Below are positions 1 to 11,595 of a stretch of 64,000 nt of DNA, piece by piece. This DNA is from Panorpa germanica (Eukaryota; Arthropoda; Insecta; Mecoptera; Panorpidae): contig CAVMBN010000124.1 in the NCBI GenBank assembly GCA_963678705.1, positions 1-64,000 of the forward strand, in the 5' to 3' direction. The position numbers and the translations under genes are program-made. The notes under the pieces were generated by a model. It was given only the letters and a program-made list of their open reading frames with translations, was not told the DNA's origin and did not search any database. Within the stretch, counting starts at the first letter, position 1. Each line of letters starts with the position of its first letter.

Positions 1-925
1 CCAAGTGACCTTCAAAGAATTAGACCGGCAAAAACCTATAGGTACGTCTACTGCGCTATGGAGAACTATTTTCATTGTCGAACATTATTTTACAAACCGA
101 TTACCGTTCCATGAAAAGGCAACTATCTAAAGGTTGTCCTCAGCGATCTGTAATGGGGCCTGAGCTCTGGAACATGGTATTCGACGAGAACTGTGTTTCT
201 CACTCGAAAGGTTGTGTAGGCATATGTTTTGCCAACGATAATGTGATCCTTATCGGTGCAAATAGTACAGAAACCCTAGAAAGCCGTTCTCGACCTTATG
301 TATATAAAATCTGTAGTTTCTTGAAGCTACAAAGCTACGAGACAAATACAGTAACAACGAATGATAAACTTGTAACACACCTTGCGCGTGTCACAAGGAC
401 GGAATGAAGCTTAAACTCGGCAACTATGCCGACACTATACTAGGGGGCATTTATGCTAATAGTTGTGTATTGTGCTTCGGCATGGTATTACAGGATCAAT
501 CTTCCAGATCTTCCATGCAAAGAACTATGTTATTGACGATGACGCGTTGTTGCAGAACTGTATCTACAGAAGTGGTGCAAGTGATTTTGGGGACAATTCC
601 TTTAGATTTAAAAATCACTCATGCACTTACTCAAGTACAAATTACGCTAGAACTGAAAAAATCAAATTTTGATGATTTAAAATTAATGCGACAAATTTCG
701 AGGATTTAAAGTTAATGCGGCTGTAGGATAAAAGTCTGGAGACGATACCAAATATATTGCCAAAGAGATGAATGCATATATGCATAAGCTCTGGCAAGAC
801 AGATGGGACTTAATACAAAAAGAAAGACCTACGTATTGGTTTACAAGGACGTTAATATTGCTTTGCAACACAAGTGGTTCCTATCTACTATGTGTGTGAT
901 CGGCTCCTGCTACTTTAGGTGAAAA
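1..925 (+). pseudogene. R1-clade LINE ORF2 relic inside the satellite monomer
   Basis: Pieces of an R1-type reverse transcriptase can be read in order across several frames. Around 37-108 is a stretch like the segment before RT motif 4. At 111-407 comes KGCPQRSVMGPELWNMVF (family form GCPQGSVxGPxLWN), followed by CFANDNVILI where the family has FADD. Around 445-495 another frame reads MLIVVYCASAWYYR. At 515-640 comes QRTMLLTMTRCCRTVSTEVV, the usual R1 segment after the RT. A short frame at 768-899 contains WQDRWDLIQKERPTYWF, matching the R1 C-terminal WQxRWD and GRxTY motifs. The catalytic Asp pair is altered to Asn-Asp and at least three frame changes are needed, so it cannot encode an active RT. 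The same relic recurs in every full-length monomer. Clade assignment is from motif memory, not a search. Confidence 0.8.
772..785. repeat. Perfect 14-bp palindrome ATGCATATATGCAT
   Basis: ATGCATATATGCAT is identical to its own reverse complement. It lies inside the LINE relic and is kept in nearly all monomers; the copy at about 7120 has one change. A protein-binding role is possible but not shown. Confidence 0.75.
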
Positions 926-978
926 AAGTGATTAAAAGTGAGAAATTAATTATGGAAAAAAATTAAATAAATTATATG

Positions 979-1003
979 AATACTTTTTCAAACGAAAAGT
1001 ATT
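979..1003. repeat. Inverted repeat, 9-bp perfect stem with 7-nt loop
   Basis: AATACTTTT and AAAAGTATT flank a TCAAACG loop. The stem is perfect in most monomers. It has changed (AACACTTTT / AAAAGTTTT) in the subfamily associated with the short monomers. The two LINEs of the window join the satellite only 5 bp upstream of this hairpin (offset 974/975). Confidence 0.75.
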
Positions 1004-1100
1004 TAAGTTTGATTTAAATTTGTGTTAATTTACCCTAAACAAAGTGTTTTTACAAAAGTTTGACAGTTGAAAACCAGTGTTAAAAACGAATTTTTCATTA

Positions 1101-1112
1101 CGCGTACACGCG
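1101..1112. repeat. Inverted repeat CGCGT-AC-ACGCG
   Basis: A GC-rich 5-bp stem with a 2-base centre stands out in an otherwise AT-rich monomer half. It is kept in most copies. The copies at about 21132, 23877 and 35660 carry CGCGTACTCGCG, which breaks one pair. Confidence 0.6.
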
Positions 1113-1202
1113 GTCTTATAACCATAACCTCAAATTTGTAACTTTGATGTTTGATATAAGACTTTAATAAGTGCGATAGACAAAAAAAGTGATAATAATT
1201 AA

Positions 1203-1400
1203 GTTAGTGTTAGTGCTAAAACATCAAGTGGTTTAAAATTCAAGAAATCTGTAGAGATATTTAAGGAAGACCTCATAAAAACACTACAAATATACGGAAG
1301 ACAAAAGGTTGCCGCCCACTATCAAGTAAGTCGAATAACATTAACTATAAATAATATTAAAACACAAGAATTAGTTTATATAAATGCGTGTTTTAAATAA
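1203..1400 (+). pseudogene. Short helix-turn-helix-like relic frame in monomer 1
   Basis: An open frame of 65 codons without an ATG lies between TAA at 1200 and TAA at 1398. It contains KKSVEIFKEDLIKTLQIYG followed by RQKVAAHYQVSRITL. The second part has the spacing and residue pattern of a helix-turn-helix (AA, then VSRxTL) as in psq-type or transposase N-terminal domains. It is open in monomers 1 and 3, while most other copies carry TATATAA-type changes that give an in-frame TAA after EDLI. It may be a captured exon or transposase fragment. The family is not identified and the resemblance could be chance. Confidence 0.35.
1326..1331 (+). other. 5' splice-donor-like site CAA|GTAAGT
   Basis: GTAAGT follows the helix-turn-helix-like frame, in the context TATCAAGTAAGTCG. 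It matches the eukaryotic donor consensus and is kept in nearly all monomers. The frame also continues through it, so it may be coincidental. Confidence 0.3.
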
Positions 1401-1475
1401 TAATGAGAGTGTATTAATTGTTATAAGTAATTAAGTGAACAATATATGCGGTTTTCTTGGAAATAGTGATTGATC

Positions 1476-1485
1476 GTTCATGAAC
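1476..1485. repeat. Palindrome GTTCATGAAC
   Basis: A perfect 10-bp palindrome present in most monomers. In the short-monomer subfamily it is changed to GTTCATGATC, which creates an ATGATCAT palindrome instead. Confidence 0.6.
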
Positions 1486-1507
1486 ATTCAATAGTAACAA
1501 ACAAATG

Positions 1508-1513
1508 GTAAGT
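1508..1513 (+). other. Second 5' splice-donor-like site ATG|GTAAGT
   Basis: AAATGGTAAGTAAGTAGG contains two overlapping GTAAGT-type donors about 75 bp before the monomer boundary. No matching acceptor or transcript can be shown from sequence alone. Confidence 0.25.
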
Positions 1514-1586
1514 AAGTAGGCATAAGTACAAGTATGTATATGAGATATTTATAGAAATTCAGTGTGCCTTTGTTGATGTCAAGTGG

Positions 1587-3172
1587 CCAAGTGACCTTCA
1601 AAGAATTAGACCGGCAAAAACCTATAGGTACGTCTACTGCGCTATGGAGAACTATTTTCATTGTCGAACATTATTTTACAAACCGATTACCGTTCCATGA
1701 AAAGGCAACTATCTAAAGGTTGTCCTCAGCGATCTGTAATGGGGCCTGAGCTCTGGAACATGGTATTCGACGAGAACTGTGTTTCTCACTCGAAAGGTTG
1801 TGTAGGCATATGTTTTGCCAACGATAATGTGATCCTTATCGGTGCAAATAGTACAGAAACCCTAGAAAGCCGTTCACGACCTTATGTATATAAAATCTGT
1901 AGTTTCTTGAAGCTACAAAGCTACGAGACAAATACAGTAACAACGAATGATAAACTTGTAACACACCTTGCGCGTGTCACAAGGACGGAATGAAGCTTAA
2001 ACTCGGCAACTATGCCGACACTATACAAGGGGGCATTTATGCTAATAGTTGTGTATTGTGCTTCGGCATGGTATTACAGGATCAATCTTCCAGATCTTCC
2101 ATGCAAAGAACTATGTTATTGACGATGACGCGTTGTTGCAGAACTGTATCTACAGAAGTGGTGCAAGTGATATTGGGGACAATTCCTTTAGATTTAAAAA
2201 TCACTCATGCACTTACTCAAGTACAAATTACGCTAGAACTGAAAAAATTAAATTTTGATGATTTAAAATTAATGCGACAAATTTCGAGGATTTAAAGTTA
2301 ATGCGGCTGTAGGATAAAAGTCTGGAGACGATACCAAATATATTGCCAAAGAGATGAATGCATATATGCATAAGCTCTGGCAAGACAGATGGGACTTAAT
2401 ACAAAAAGGAAGACCTACGTAATAGTTTACAAGAACGTTAATATTGCTGTGCAACACAAGTTGTTCCTATCTACTATGTGTGTGATCGGCTCCTGCTACT
2501 TTAGGTGAAAAAAGTGATTAAAAGTAGGAAATTAATTATGGAAAAAAATTAAATAAATTATATGAATACTTTTTCAAACGAAAAGTATTTAAGTTTGTTT
2601 TAAATTTGTGTTAATTTACCCTAAACAAAGTGTTTTTACAAAAGTTTGACAGTTGGAAACCAGTGTTAAAAACGAATTTTTCATTACGCGTACACGCGGT
2701 CTTATAAACATAACATCAAATTTGTAACTTTGATGTTTGATATAAGACATAAATAAGTGCGATAGACAAAAAAAGTGATAATAATTAGGTTAGTGTTAGT
2801 GCTAAAACATCAAGTGGTTTAAAATTCAAGAAATCTGTAGAGATATATAAGGAAGACCTCATATAAACACTACAAATATACGGAAGACAAAAGGTTGCCG
2901 CCCACTATCAAGTAAGTCGAATAACATTAACTATAAATAATATTAAAACACAAGAATTAGTTTATATAAATGCGTGTTTTAAATAATAATGAAAGTGTAT
3001 TAATTGTTATAAGTGAATAAGTGAACAATATATGCGGTTTTCTTTGAAATAGTGATTGATCGTTCATGAACATTCAATGGTAACAAACAAATGGTAAGTA
3101 AGTAGGCATAAGTACAAGTATGTATATGAGATATTTATAGAAATTCAGTGTGCCTTTGTTGATGTCCGGTGG
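1587..3172 (+). repeat. Satellite monomer 2 (1586 bp)
   Basis: This is the partner of monomer 1 in an alternating dimer: it ends GATGTCCGGTGG and has CAATGGTAAC where monomers 1 and 3 have CAATAGTAAC. Its helix-turn-helix-like frame is closed by TAA. It shares the GTAGGCATATG variant with monomers 1, 3 and 4. Confidence 0.95.
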
Positions 3173-4758
3173 CCAAGTGACCTTCAAAGAATTAGACCGG
3201 CAAAAACCTATAGGTACGTCTACTGCGCTATAAAGAACTATTTTCATTGTCGAACATTATTTTACAAACCGATTACCGTTCCATGAAAAGGCAACTATCT
3301 AAAGGTTGTCCTCAGCGATCTGTAATGGGGCCTGAGCTCTGGAACATGGTATTCGACGAGAACTGTGTTTCTCACTCGAAAGGTTGTGTAGGCATATGTT
3401 TTGCCAACAATAATGTGATTCTTATCGGTGCAAATAGTACAGAAACCCTAGAAAGCCGTTCTCGACCTTCTGTATATAAAATCTGTAGTTTCTTGAAGCT
3501 ACAAAGCTACGAGACAAATACAGTTACAACGAATGATAAACTTGTAACACACCTTGCGCGTGTCACAAGGACGGAATGAAGCTTAAACTCGGCAACTATG
3601 CCGACACTATACAAGGGGGCATTTATGCTAATAGTTGTGTATTGTGCTTCGGCATGGTATTACAGGATCAATCTTCCAGATCTTCCATGCAAAGAACTAT
3701 GTTATTAACGATGACGCGTTGTTGCAGAACTGTATCTACAGAAGTGGTGCAAGTGATATTGGGGACAATTCCTTTAGATTTAAAAATCACTCATGCACTT
3801 ACTCAAGTACAAATTACGCTAGAACTGAAAAAATCAAATTTTGATGATTTAAAATTAATGCGACAAATTTCGAGGATTTAAAGTTAATGCGGCTGTAGGA
3901 TAAAAGTCTGGAGACGATACCAAATATATTGCCAAAGAGATGAATGCATATATGCATAAGCTCTTGCAAGACAGAGGGGACTTAATACAAAAAGAAAGAC
4001 CTACGTATTGGTTTACAAGGACGGTAATATTGCTTTGCAACACAAGTGGTTCCTATCTACTATGTGTGTGATCGGCTCCTGCTACTTTAGGTGAAAAAAG
4101 TGATTAAAAGTGAGAAATTTATTATGGAAAAAAATTAAATAAATTATATGAATACTTTTTCAAACGAAAAGTATTTAAGTTTGTTTTAAATTTGTGTTAA
4201 TTTACCCTAAACAAAGTGTTTTTACAAAAGTTTGACAGTTGAAAACCAGTGTTAAAAACGAATTTTTCATTACGCGTACACGCGGTCTTATAACAATAAC
4301 CTCAAATTTGTAACTTTGATGTTTGATATAAGACTTTAATAAGTGCGATAGACAAAAAAAGTGATAATAATTAGGTTAGTGTTAGTGCTAAAACATCAAG
4401 TGGTTTAAAATTCAAGAAATCTGTAGAGATATTTAAGGAAGACCTCATAAAAACACTACAAATATACGGAAGACAAAAGGTTGCCGCCCACTATCAAGTA
4501 AGTCGAATAACATTAACTATAAATAATATTAAAACACAAGAATTAGTTTATATAAATGCGTGTTTTAAATAATAATGAGAGTGTATTAATTGTTATAAGT
4601 GATTAAGTGAACAATATATGCGGTTTTCTTGGAAATAGTGATTGATCGTTCATGAACATTCAATAGTAACAAACAAATGGTAAGTAAGTAGGCATAAGTA
4701 CAAGTATGTATATGAGATATTTATAGAAAATCAGTGTGCCTTTATTGATGTCAAGTGG
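3173..4758 (+). repeat. Satellite monomer 3 (1586 bp)
   Basis: This is closest by eye to monomer 1: it shares the AAGTGG end, the CATAAAAACAC variant and the CAATAGTAAC variant. Private changes include CAACAATAATG in the RT half, which makes the altered catalytic box read FANN. Confidence 0.95.
4375..4572 (+). pseudogene. Helix-turn-helix-like relic frame in monomer 3
   Basis: This is the second copy of the 65-codon ATG-less frame that is still open; the preceding stop is TAG at 4372. It has the same RQKVAAHYQVSRITL core. It supports monomers 1 and 3 sharing an ancestor that kept the frame, but does not by itself show selection. Confidence 0.35.
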
Positions 4759-6345
4759 CCAAGTGACCTTCAAAGAATTAGACCGGCAAAAACCTATAGG
4801 TACGTCTACTGCGCTATGGAGAACTATTTTCATTGTCGAACATTATTTTACAAACCGATTACCGTTCCATGAAAAGGCAACTATCTAAAGGTTGTCCTCA
4901 GCGATCTGTAATGGGGCCTGAGCTCTGGAACATGGTATTCGACGAGAACTGTGTTTCTCACTCGAAAGGTTGTGTAGGCATATGTTTTGCCAACGATAAT
5001 GTGATCCTTATCGGTGCAAATAGTACAGAAACCCTAGAAAGCCGTTCTCGACCTTATGTATATAAAATCTGTAGTTTCTTGAAGCTACAAAGCTACGAGA
5101 CAAATACAGTAACAACGAATGATAAACTTGTAACACACCTTGCGCGTGTCACAAGGACGGAATGAAGCTTAAACTCGGCAACTATGCCGACACTATACAA
5201 GGGGGCATTTATGCTAATAGTTGTGTATTGTGCTTCGGCATGGTATTACAGGATCAATCTTCCAGATCTTCCATGCAAAGAACTATGTTATTGACGATGA
5301 CGCGTTGTTGCAGAACTGTATCTACAGAAGTGGTGCAAGTGATTTTGGGGACAATTCCTTTAGATTTAAAAATCACTCATGCACTTACTCAAGTACAAAT
5401 TACGCTAGAACTGAAAAAATCAAATTTTGATGATTTAAAATTAATGCGACAAATTTCGAGGATTTAAAGTTAATGCGGCTGTAGGATAAAAGTCTGGAGA
5501 CGATACCAAATATATTGCCAAAGAGATGAATGCATATATGCATAAGCTCTTGCAAGACAGATGGGACTTAATACAAAAAGAAAGACCTACGTATTGGTTA
5601 ACAAGGACGTCAATATTGCTTTGCAACACAAGTGGTTCCTATCTACTATGTGTGTGATCGGCTCCTGCTACTTTAGGTGAAAAAAGTGATTAAAAGTGAG
5701 AAATTAATTATGGAAAAAAATTAAATAAATTATATGAATACTTTTTCAAACGAAAAGTATTTAAGTTTGTTTTAAATTTGTGTTAATTTACCCTAAACAA
5801 AGTGTTTTTACAAAAGTTTGACAGTTGAAAACCAGTGTTAAAAACGAATTTTTCATTACGCGTACACGCGGTCTTATAACAATAACCTCAAATTTGTAAC
5901 TTTGATGTTTGATATAAGACTTTAATAAGTGCGATAGACAAAAAAAAGTGATAATAATTAGGTTAGTGTTAGTGCTAAAACATCAAGTGGTTTAAAATTC
6001 AAGAAATCTGTAGAGATATATAAGGAAGACCTCATATAAACACTACAAATATACGGAAGACAAAAGGTTGCCGCCCACTATCAAGTAAGTCGAATAACAT
6101 TAACTATAAATAATATTAAAACACAAGAATTAGTTTATATAAATGCGTGTTTTAAATAATAATGAGAGTGTATTAATTGTTATAAGTGATTAAGTGAACA
6201 ATATATGCGGTTTTCTTGGAAATAGTGATTGATCGTTCATGAACATTCAATGGTAACAAACAAATGGTAAGTAAGTAAGCATAAGTACAAGTATGTATAT
6301 GAGATATTTATAGAAATTCAGTGTGCCTTTGTTGATGTCCGGTGG
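4759..6345 (+). repeat. Satellite monomer 4 (1587 bp)
   Basis: It has one extra A in the GACAAAAAAAGTG run at about 5938. Like monomer 2, it has the closed helix-turn-helix-like frame and the CCGGTGG end. It is the last monomer with the GTAGGCATATG variant. Confidence 0.95.
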
Positions 6346-7931
6346 CCAAGTGACCTTCAAAGAATTAGACCGGCAAAAACCTATAGGTACGTCTACTGCG
6401 CTATGGAGAACTATTTTTATTGTAGAACATTATTTTACAAACCGATTACCGTTCCATGAAAAGGCAACTATCTAAAGGTTGTCCTCAGCGATCTGTAATG
6501 GGGCCTGAGCTCTGGAACATGGTATTCGACGAGAACTGTGTTTCTCACTCGAAAGGTTGTGTAGACATATGTTTTGCCAACGATAATGTGATCCTTATCG
6601 GTGCAAATAGTACAGAAACCTTAGAAAGCCGTTCTCGACCTGCTATATATAAAATCTGTAGTTTCTTGAAGCTACAAAGCTACGAAACAAATACAGTAAC
6701 AACGAATGATAAATTTGTAACACACCTTGCGCGTGTCACAAGGACGGAATGAAGCTTAAACTCGGCAACTATGCCGACACTATACAAGGATGCATTTATG
6801 CTAATAGTTGTGTATTGTGCTTCGGCATGGTATTACAGGATCAATCTTCCATATCTTCCATGCAAAGAACTATGTTATTGACGATGACGCGTTGTTGCAG
6901 AACTGTATCTACAGAAGTGGTGCAAGTGATATTGGGGACAATTCCTTTAGATTTAAAAATCACTCATGCACTTACTCAAGCACAAATTACGCTAGAACTG
7001 AAAAAATCAAATTTTGATGATTTAAAATTAATGCGACAAATTTCGAGGATTTAAAGTTAATGCGGCTGTAGGATAAATGTCTGGAGACGATACCAAATAT
7101 ATTGCCAAAGAGATGAATGCATAGATGCATAAGCTCTGGCAAGACAGATAGGACTTAATACAAAAAGGAAGACCTACGTATTGGTTTACAAGGACGTTAA
7201 TATTGCTTTGCAACACAAGTGGTTCCTATCTACTATGTGTGTGATCGGCTCCTGCTACTTTAGGTGAAAAAAGTGATTAAAAGTGAGAAATTAATTTTGG
7301 AAAAAAATTAAATAAATTATATGAATACTTTTTCAAACGAAAAGTATTTAAGTTTGTTTTAAATTTGTGGTAATTTACCCTAAACAAAGTGTTTTTACAA
7401 AAGTTTTACAGTTGGAAACCAGTGTTAAAAACGAATTTTTTATTACGCGTACACGCGGTCTTATAAACATAACCTCAAATTTGTAACTTTGATGTTTGAT
7501 ATAAGACATTAATAAGTGCGATAGACAAAATAAGTGATAATAATTAGGTTAGTGTTAGTGCTAAAACATCAAGTGGTTTAAAATTCAAGAAATCTGTAGA
7601 GATATATAAGGAAGACCTCATATAAACACTACAAATATACGGAAGGCAAAAAGTTGCCGCCCACTATCAAGTAAGTCGAATAACATTAACTATAAATAAT
7701 ATTAAAACACAAGAATTAGTTAATATAAATGCGTGTTTTAAATAATAATGAGAGTGTATTAATTGTTATAAATGATTAAGTGAACAATATATGCGGTTTT
7801 CTTGGAAATAGTGATTGATCGTTCATGAACATTCAATGGTAACAAACAAATGGTAAGTAAGTAGGCATAAGTACAAGTATGTATATGAGATATTTATAGA
7901 AATTTAGTGTGCCTTTGTTGATGTCCGGTGG
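6346..7931 (+). repeat. Satellite monomer 5 (1586 bp)
   Basis: The first copy with GTAGACATATG and CCTGCTATATAT in the RT relic, the variant used by the rest of the array. The 14-bp palindrome is mutated here (ATGCATAGATGCAT). Confidence 0.95.
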
Positions 7932-9515
7932 CCAAGTGACCTTCAAAGAATTAGACCGGCAAAAACCTATAGGTACGTCTACTGCGCTATGGAGAACTAT
8001 TTACATTGTCGAACATTATTTTACAAACCGATTATTGTTCCATGAAAAGGCAACTATCTAAAGGTTGTCCTCAGCGATCTGTAATGGGGCCTGAGCTCTG
8101 GAACATGGTATTCGACGAGAACTGTGTTTCTCACTCGAAAGGTTGTGTAGACATATGTTTTGCCAACGATAATGTGATCCTTATCGGTGCAAATAGTACA
8201 GAAACCCTAGAAAGCCGTTCTCGACCTGCTATATATAAAATCTGTAGTTTCTTGAAGCTACAAAGCTACGAAACAAATACAGTAACAACGAATGATAAAC
8301 TTGTAACACACCTTGCGCGTGTCACAAGGACGGAATGAAGCTTAAACTCGGCAACTATGCCGACACTATACAAGGGGGCATTTATGCTAATAGTTGTGTA
8401 TTGTGCTTCGGCATGGTATTAGGATCAATCTTCCAGATCTTCCATGCAAAGAACCATGTTATTGACGATGACGCGTTGTTGCAGAACTGTATCTACAGAA
8501 GTGGTGCAAGTGATATTGGGGACAATTCCTTTAGATTTAAAAATCACTCATGCACTTACTCAAGTACAAATTACGCTAGAACTAAAAAAATCAAATTTTA
8601 ATTATTTAAAATTAATGCGACAAATTTCGAGGATTTAAAGTTAATGCGGCTGTAGGATAAAAGTCTGGAGACGATACCAAATATATTGCCAAAGAGATGA
8701 ATGCATATATGCATAAGCTCTGACAAGACAGATGGGACTTAATACAAAAAGGAAGACCTACGTATTGGTTTACAAGGACGTTAATATTGCTTTGCAACAC
8801 AAGTGGTTCCTATCTACTATGTGTGTGATCGGCTCCTGCTACTTTAGGTGAAAAAAGTGATTAAAAGTGAGAAATTAATTATGGAAAAAAAATAAATAAA
8901 TTATATGAATACTTTTTCAAACGAAAAGTATTTAAGTATGTTTTAAATTTGTGTTAATTTACCCTAAACAAAGTGTTTTTACAAAAGTTTGACAGTTGGA
9001 AACCAGTGTTAAAAACGAATTTTTCATTACGCGTACACGCGGTCTTATAAACATACCCTCAAATTTGTAACTTTGATGTTTGATATAAGACATTAATAAG
9101 TGCGATAGACAAAAAAAGTGATAATAATTAGGTTAGTGTTAGTGCTAAAACATCAAGTGGTTTAAAATTCAAGAAATCTGTAGAGATATATAAGGAAGAC
9201 CTCATATAAACACTTCAAATATACGGAAGACAAAAGGTTGCCGCCCACTATCAAGTAAGTCGAATAACATTAACTATAAATAATATTAAAACACAAGAAT
9301 TAGTTTATATAAATGCGTGTTTTAAATAATAATGAGAGTGTATTAATTGTTATAAGTGATTAAGTGAACAATATATGCGGTTTTCTTGGAAATAGTGATT
9401 GATCGTTCATGAACATTCAATGGTAACAAACAAATGGTAAGTAAGTAGGCATAAGTACAAGTATGTATATGAGATATTTATAGAAATTCAGTGTGCCTTT
9501 GTTGATGTCCGGTGG
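7932..9515 (+). repeat. Satellite monomer 6 (1584 bp)
   Basis: Net length is 2 bp short of standard. ATTACAGG is reduced to ATTAGG near 8430, which shifts the reading frames of the LINE relic relative to its neighbours. Confidence 0.95.
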
Positions 9516-10883
9516 CCAAGTGACCTTCAAAGAATTAGACCGGCAAAAACCTATAGGTACGTCTACTGCGCTATGGAGAACTATTTTCATTGTCGAACAT
9601 TATTTTACAAACCGATTACCGTTCCATGAAAAGGCAACTATCTAAAGGTTGTCCTCAGCGATCTGTAATGGGGCCTGAGCTCTGGAACATGGTATTCGAC
9701 GAGAACTGTGTTTCTCACTCGAAAGGTTGTGTAGACATATGTTTTGCCAACGATAATGTAATCCTTATCGGTGCAAATAGTACAGAAACCCTAGAAAGCC
9801 GTTCTCGACCTGCTATATATAAAATCTGTAGTTTCTTGAAGCTACAAAGCTACGAGACAAATACAGTAACAACGAATGATAAACTTGTAACACACCTTGC
9901 GCGTGTCACAAGGACGGAATGAAGCTTAAACTCGGCAACTATGCCGACACTATACAAGGGGGCATTTATGCTAATAGTTGTGCATTGTGCTTCGGCATGG
10001 TATTACAGGATTAATCTTCCAGATCTTCCATGCAAAGAACTATGCTATTGACGATGACGCGTTGTTGCAGAACTGTATCTACAGAAGTGGTGCAAGTGAT
10101 ATTGGGGACAATTCCTTTAGATTTAAAAATCACTCATGCACTTACTCAAGTACAAATTACGCTAGAACTGAAAAAATCAAATTTTGATGATTTAAAATTA
10201 ATGCGACAAATTTCGAGGATTTAAAGTTAATGCGGCTGTAGGATAAAAGTCTGGAGACGATACCAAATATATTGCCAAAGAGATGAATGCATATATGCAT
10301 AAGCTCTGGCAAGACAGATGGGACTTAATACAAAAAGGAAGACCTACGTATTGGTTTACAAGGACGTTAATATTGCTTTGCAACACAAGTGGTTCCTATC
10401 TACTATGTGTGTGATCGGCTCCTGCTACTTTAGGTGAAAAAAGTGATTAAAAGTGAGAAATTAATTATGGAAAAAAATTAAATAAATTATATGAATACTT
10501 TTTCAAACGAAAAGTATTTAAGTTTGTTTTAAATTTGTGTTAATTTACCCTAAACAAAGTGTTTTTACAAAAGATTGACTGTTGGAAACCAGTGTTAAAA
10601 ACGAATTTTTCATTACGCGTACACGCAGTCTTATAAACATAACCTCAAATTTGTAACTTTGATGTTTGATATAAGACATTAATAAGTGCGATAGACAAAA
10701 AAAGTGATAATAATTAGGTTAGTGTTAGTGCTATAACATCAAGTGGTTTAAAATTCAAGAAATCTGTAGAGATATATAAGGAAGACCTCATATAAACACT
10801 ACAAATGTACGGAAGACAAAAGGTTGCCGCCCACTTTCAAGTAAGTCGAATAACATTAACAATAAATAACTAGCTTTTACCCC

Positions 10884-10897
10884 CGTCGCAAGCGACG
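10884..10897. other. Helitron 3' subterminal hairpin (outermost copy)
   Basis: CGTCGC-AA-GCGACG forms a 6-bp stem, 14 nt from the CTAG end on the minus strand. Such hairpins are considered the Helitron termination signal. Identical copies are at 12363-12376 and 13843-13856. Confidence 0.8.
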
Positions 10898-11557
10898 TCT
10901 GTCTTTTGTGTATGGCTTTAATTTTATGTTAAATTTAAGTTCCATTTTAAAATTCAAATATTTAACTTGTTCTATATAAATTTTACATACAAAAATAAAT
11001 AATTTTTCATATAAACTGACAAAGAAAATATATTTTTTTTAACAAAATAAAAAATATTTTCAATTTATGCGTTAATTGACCAACTTTTTTTCAAAATTTG
11101 GGAATTTTTTTTTCGATTCGTAAATTAGGTACCAAAGTTAGCATACATAAAAAATTTCAACTTTGTAGCACAATTTTTACTCTCGGCAAATACTGCCCCC
11201 GTGCCCCCAAATAAAATTTTGAAATTTTGAATTTTCTTTTATTAATAATATACTTAATTATTCTAGAACCCAGAATATGAACTTTCTCCAACGTTCCTTA
11301 CCGGGCCCCCGAATTTCTTCAACCCCCCACTTTTCAATTTTTGAATTTCTAATTTTTGAGATATGTCAGCATTGAATACCTTAATACACATGCAAAATTT
11401 CAACTTTCTATCTTTTACGAATTAAAAGTAATACAACAGAAAAGGCCCACTTTTTTTCCAGTTTTTCCAAAATTACGGGTTTCCAGGAAATTCAAGGAAA
11501 AATCCGGGGACGCCAAAAGTCTTAGAATTTTTTTCTCTTTAAAGTCTCTTTTAAAGT

Positions 11558-11595
11558 CTAGAGGTTACCCCCGTCGCGACGCGACGTCTTTTTGG
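11558..11595 (-). other. Internal variant Helitron 3' end (CTAG plus hairpin)
   Basis: CTAGAGGTTACCCCCGTCGC begins an internal end that parallels CTAGCTTTTACCCCCGTCGC at the outer end, followed by a GTCGC-GAC-GCGAC inverted repeat. The same arrangement recurs at 13037 in unit 2. A second Helitron subfamily is therefore embedded in each 1480-bp unit. Confidence 0.6.

Larger units (their letters stand above)
1..1586 (+). repeat. Satellite monomer 1 (1586 bp)
   Basis: This is the reference monomer for offsets used elsewhere. It belongs to the variant with GTAGGCATATG in the RT half and an open helix-turn-helix-like frame (offset 1203-1400). Its last bases read GATGTCAAGTGG, where most copies have GATGTCCGGTGG. 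This end pattern alternates over the first four monomers. Confidence 0.95.

Noticed and set aside
75-407. Repeated 110-, 101-, 69- and 62-residue frames in every monomer as a tandem gene family
   Set aside because: They are pieces of one decayed LINE frame and its shadows. Catalytic residues are altered, the frames break the RT domain, and several copies have stops or deletions without any sign of constraint.
683-871. Minus-strand 62-residue frame conserved in most monomers
   Set aside because: It is antisense to the R1 C-terminal relic (WQDRWDL/GRPTY) and is conserved because the satellite is homogeneous. No start context or domain supports it.
1441-1500. SINE-like or tRNA-derived B box around GTTCATGAACATTC
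   Set aside because: It lacks the GGTTCGANTCC core and there is no A box or cloverleaf. It is better described as a palindrome.
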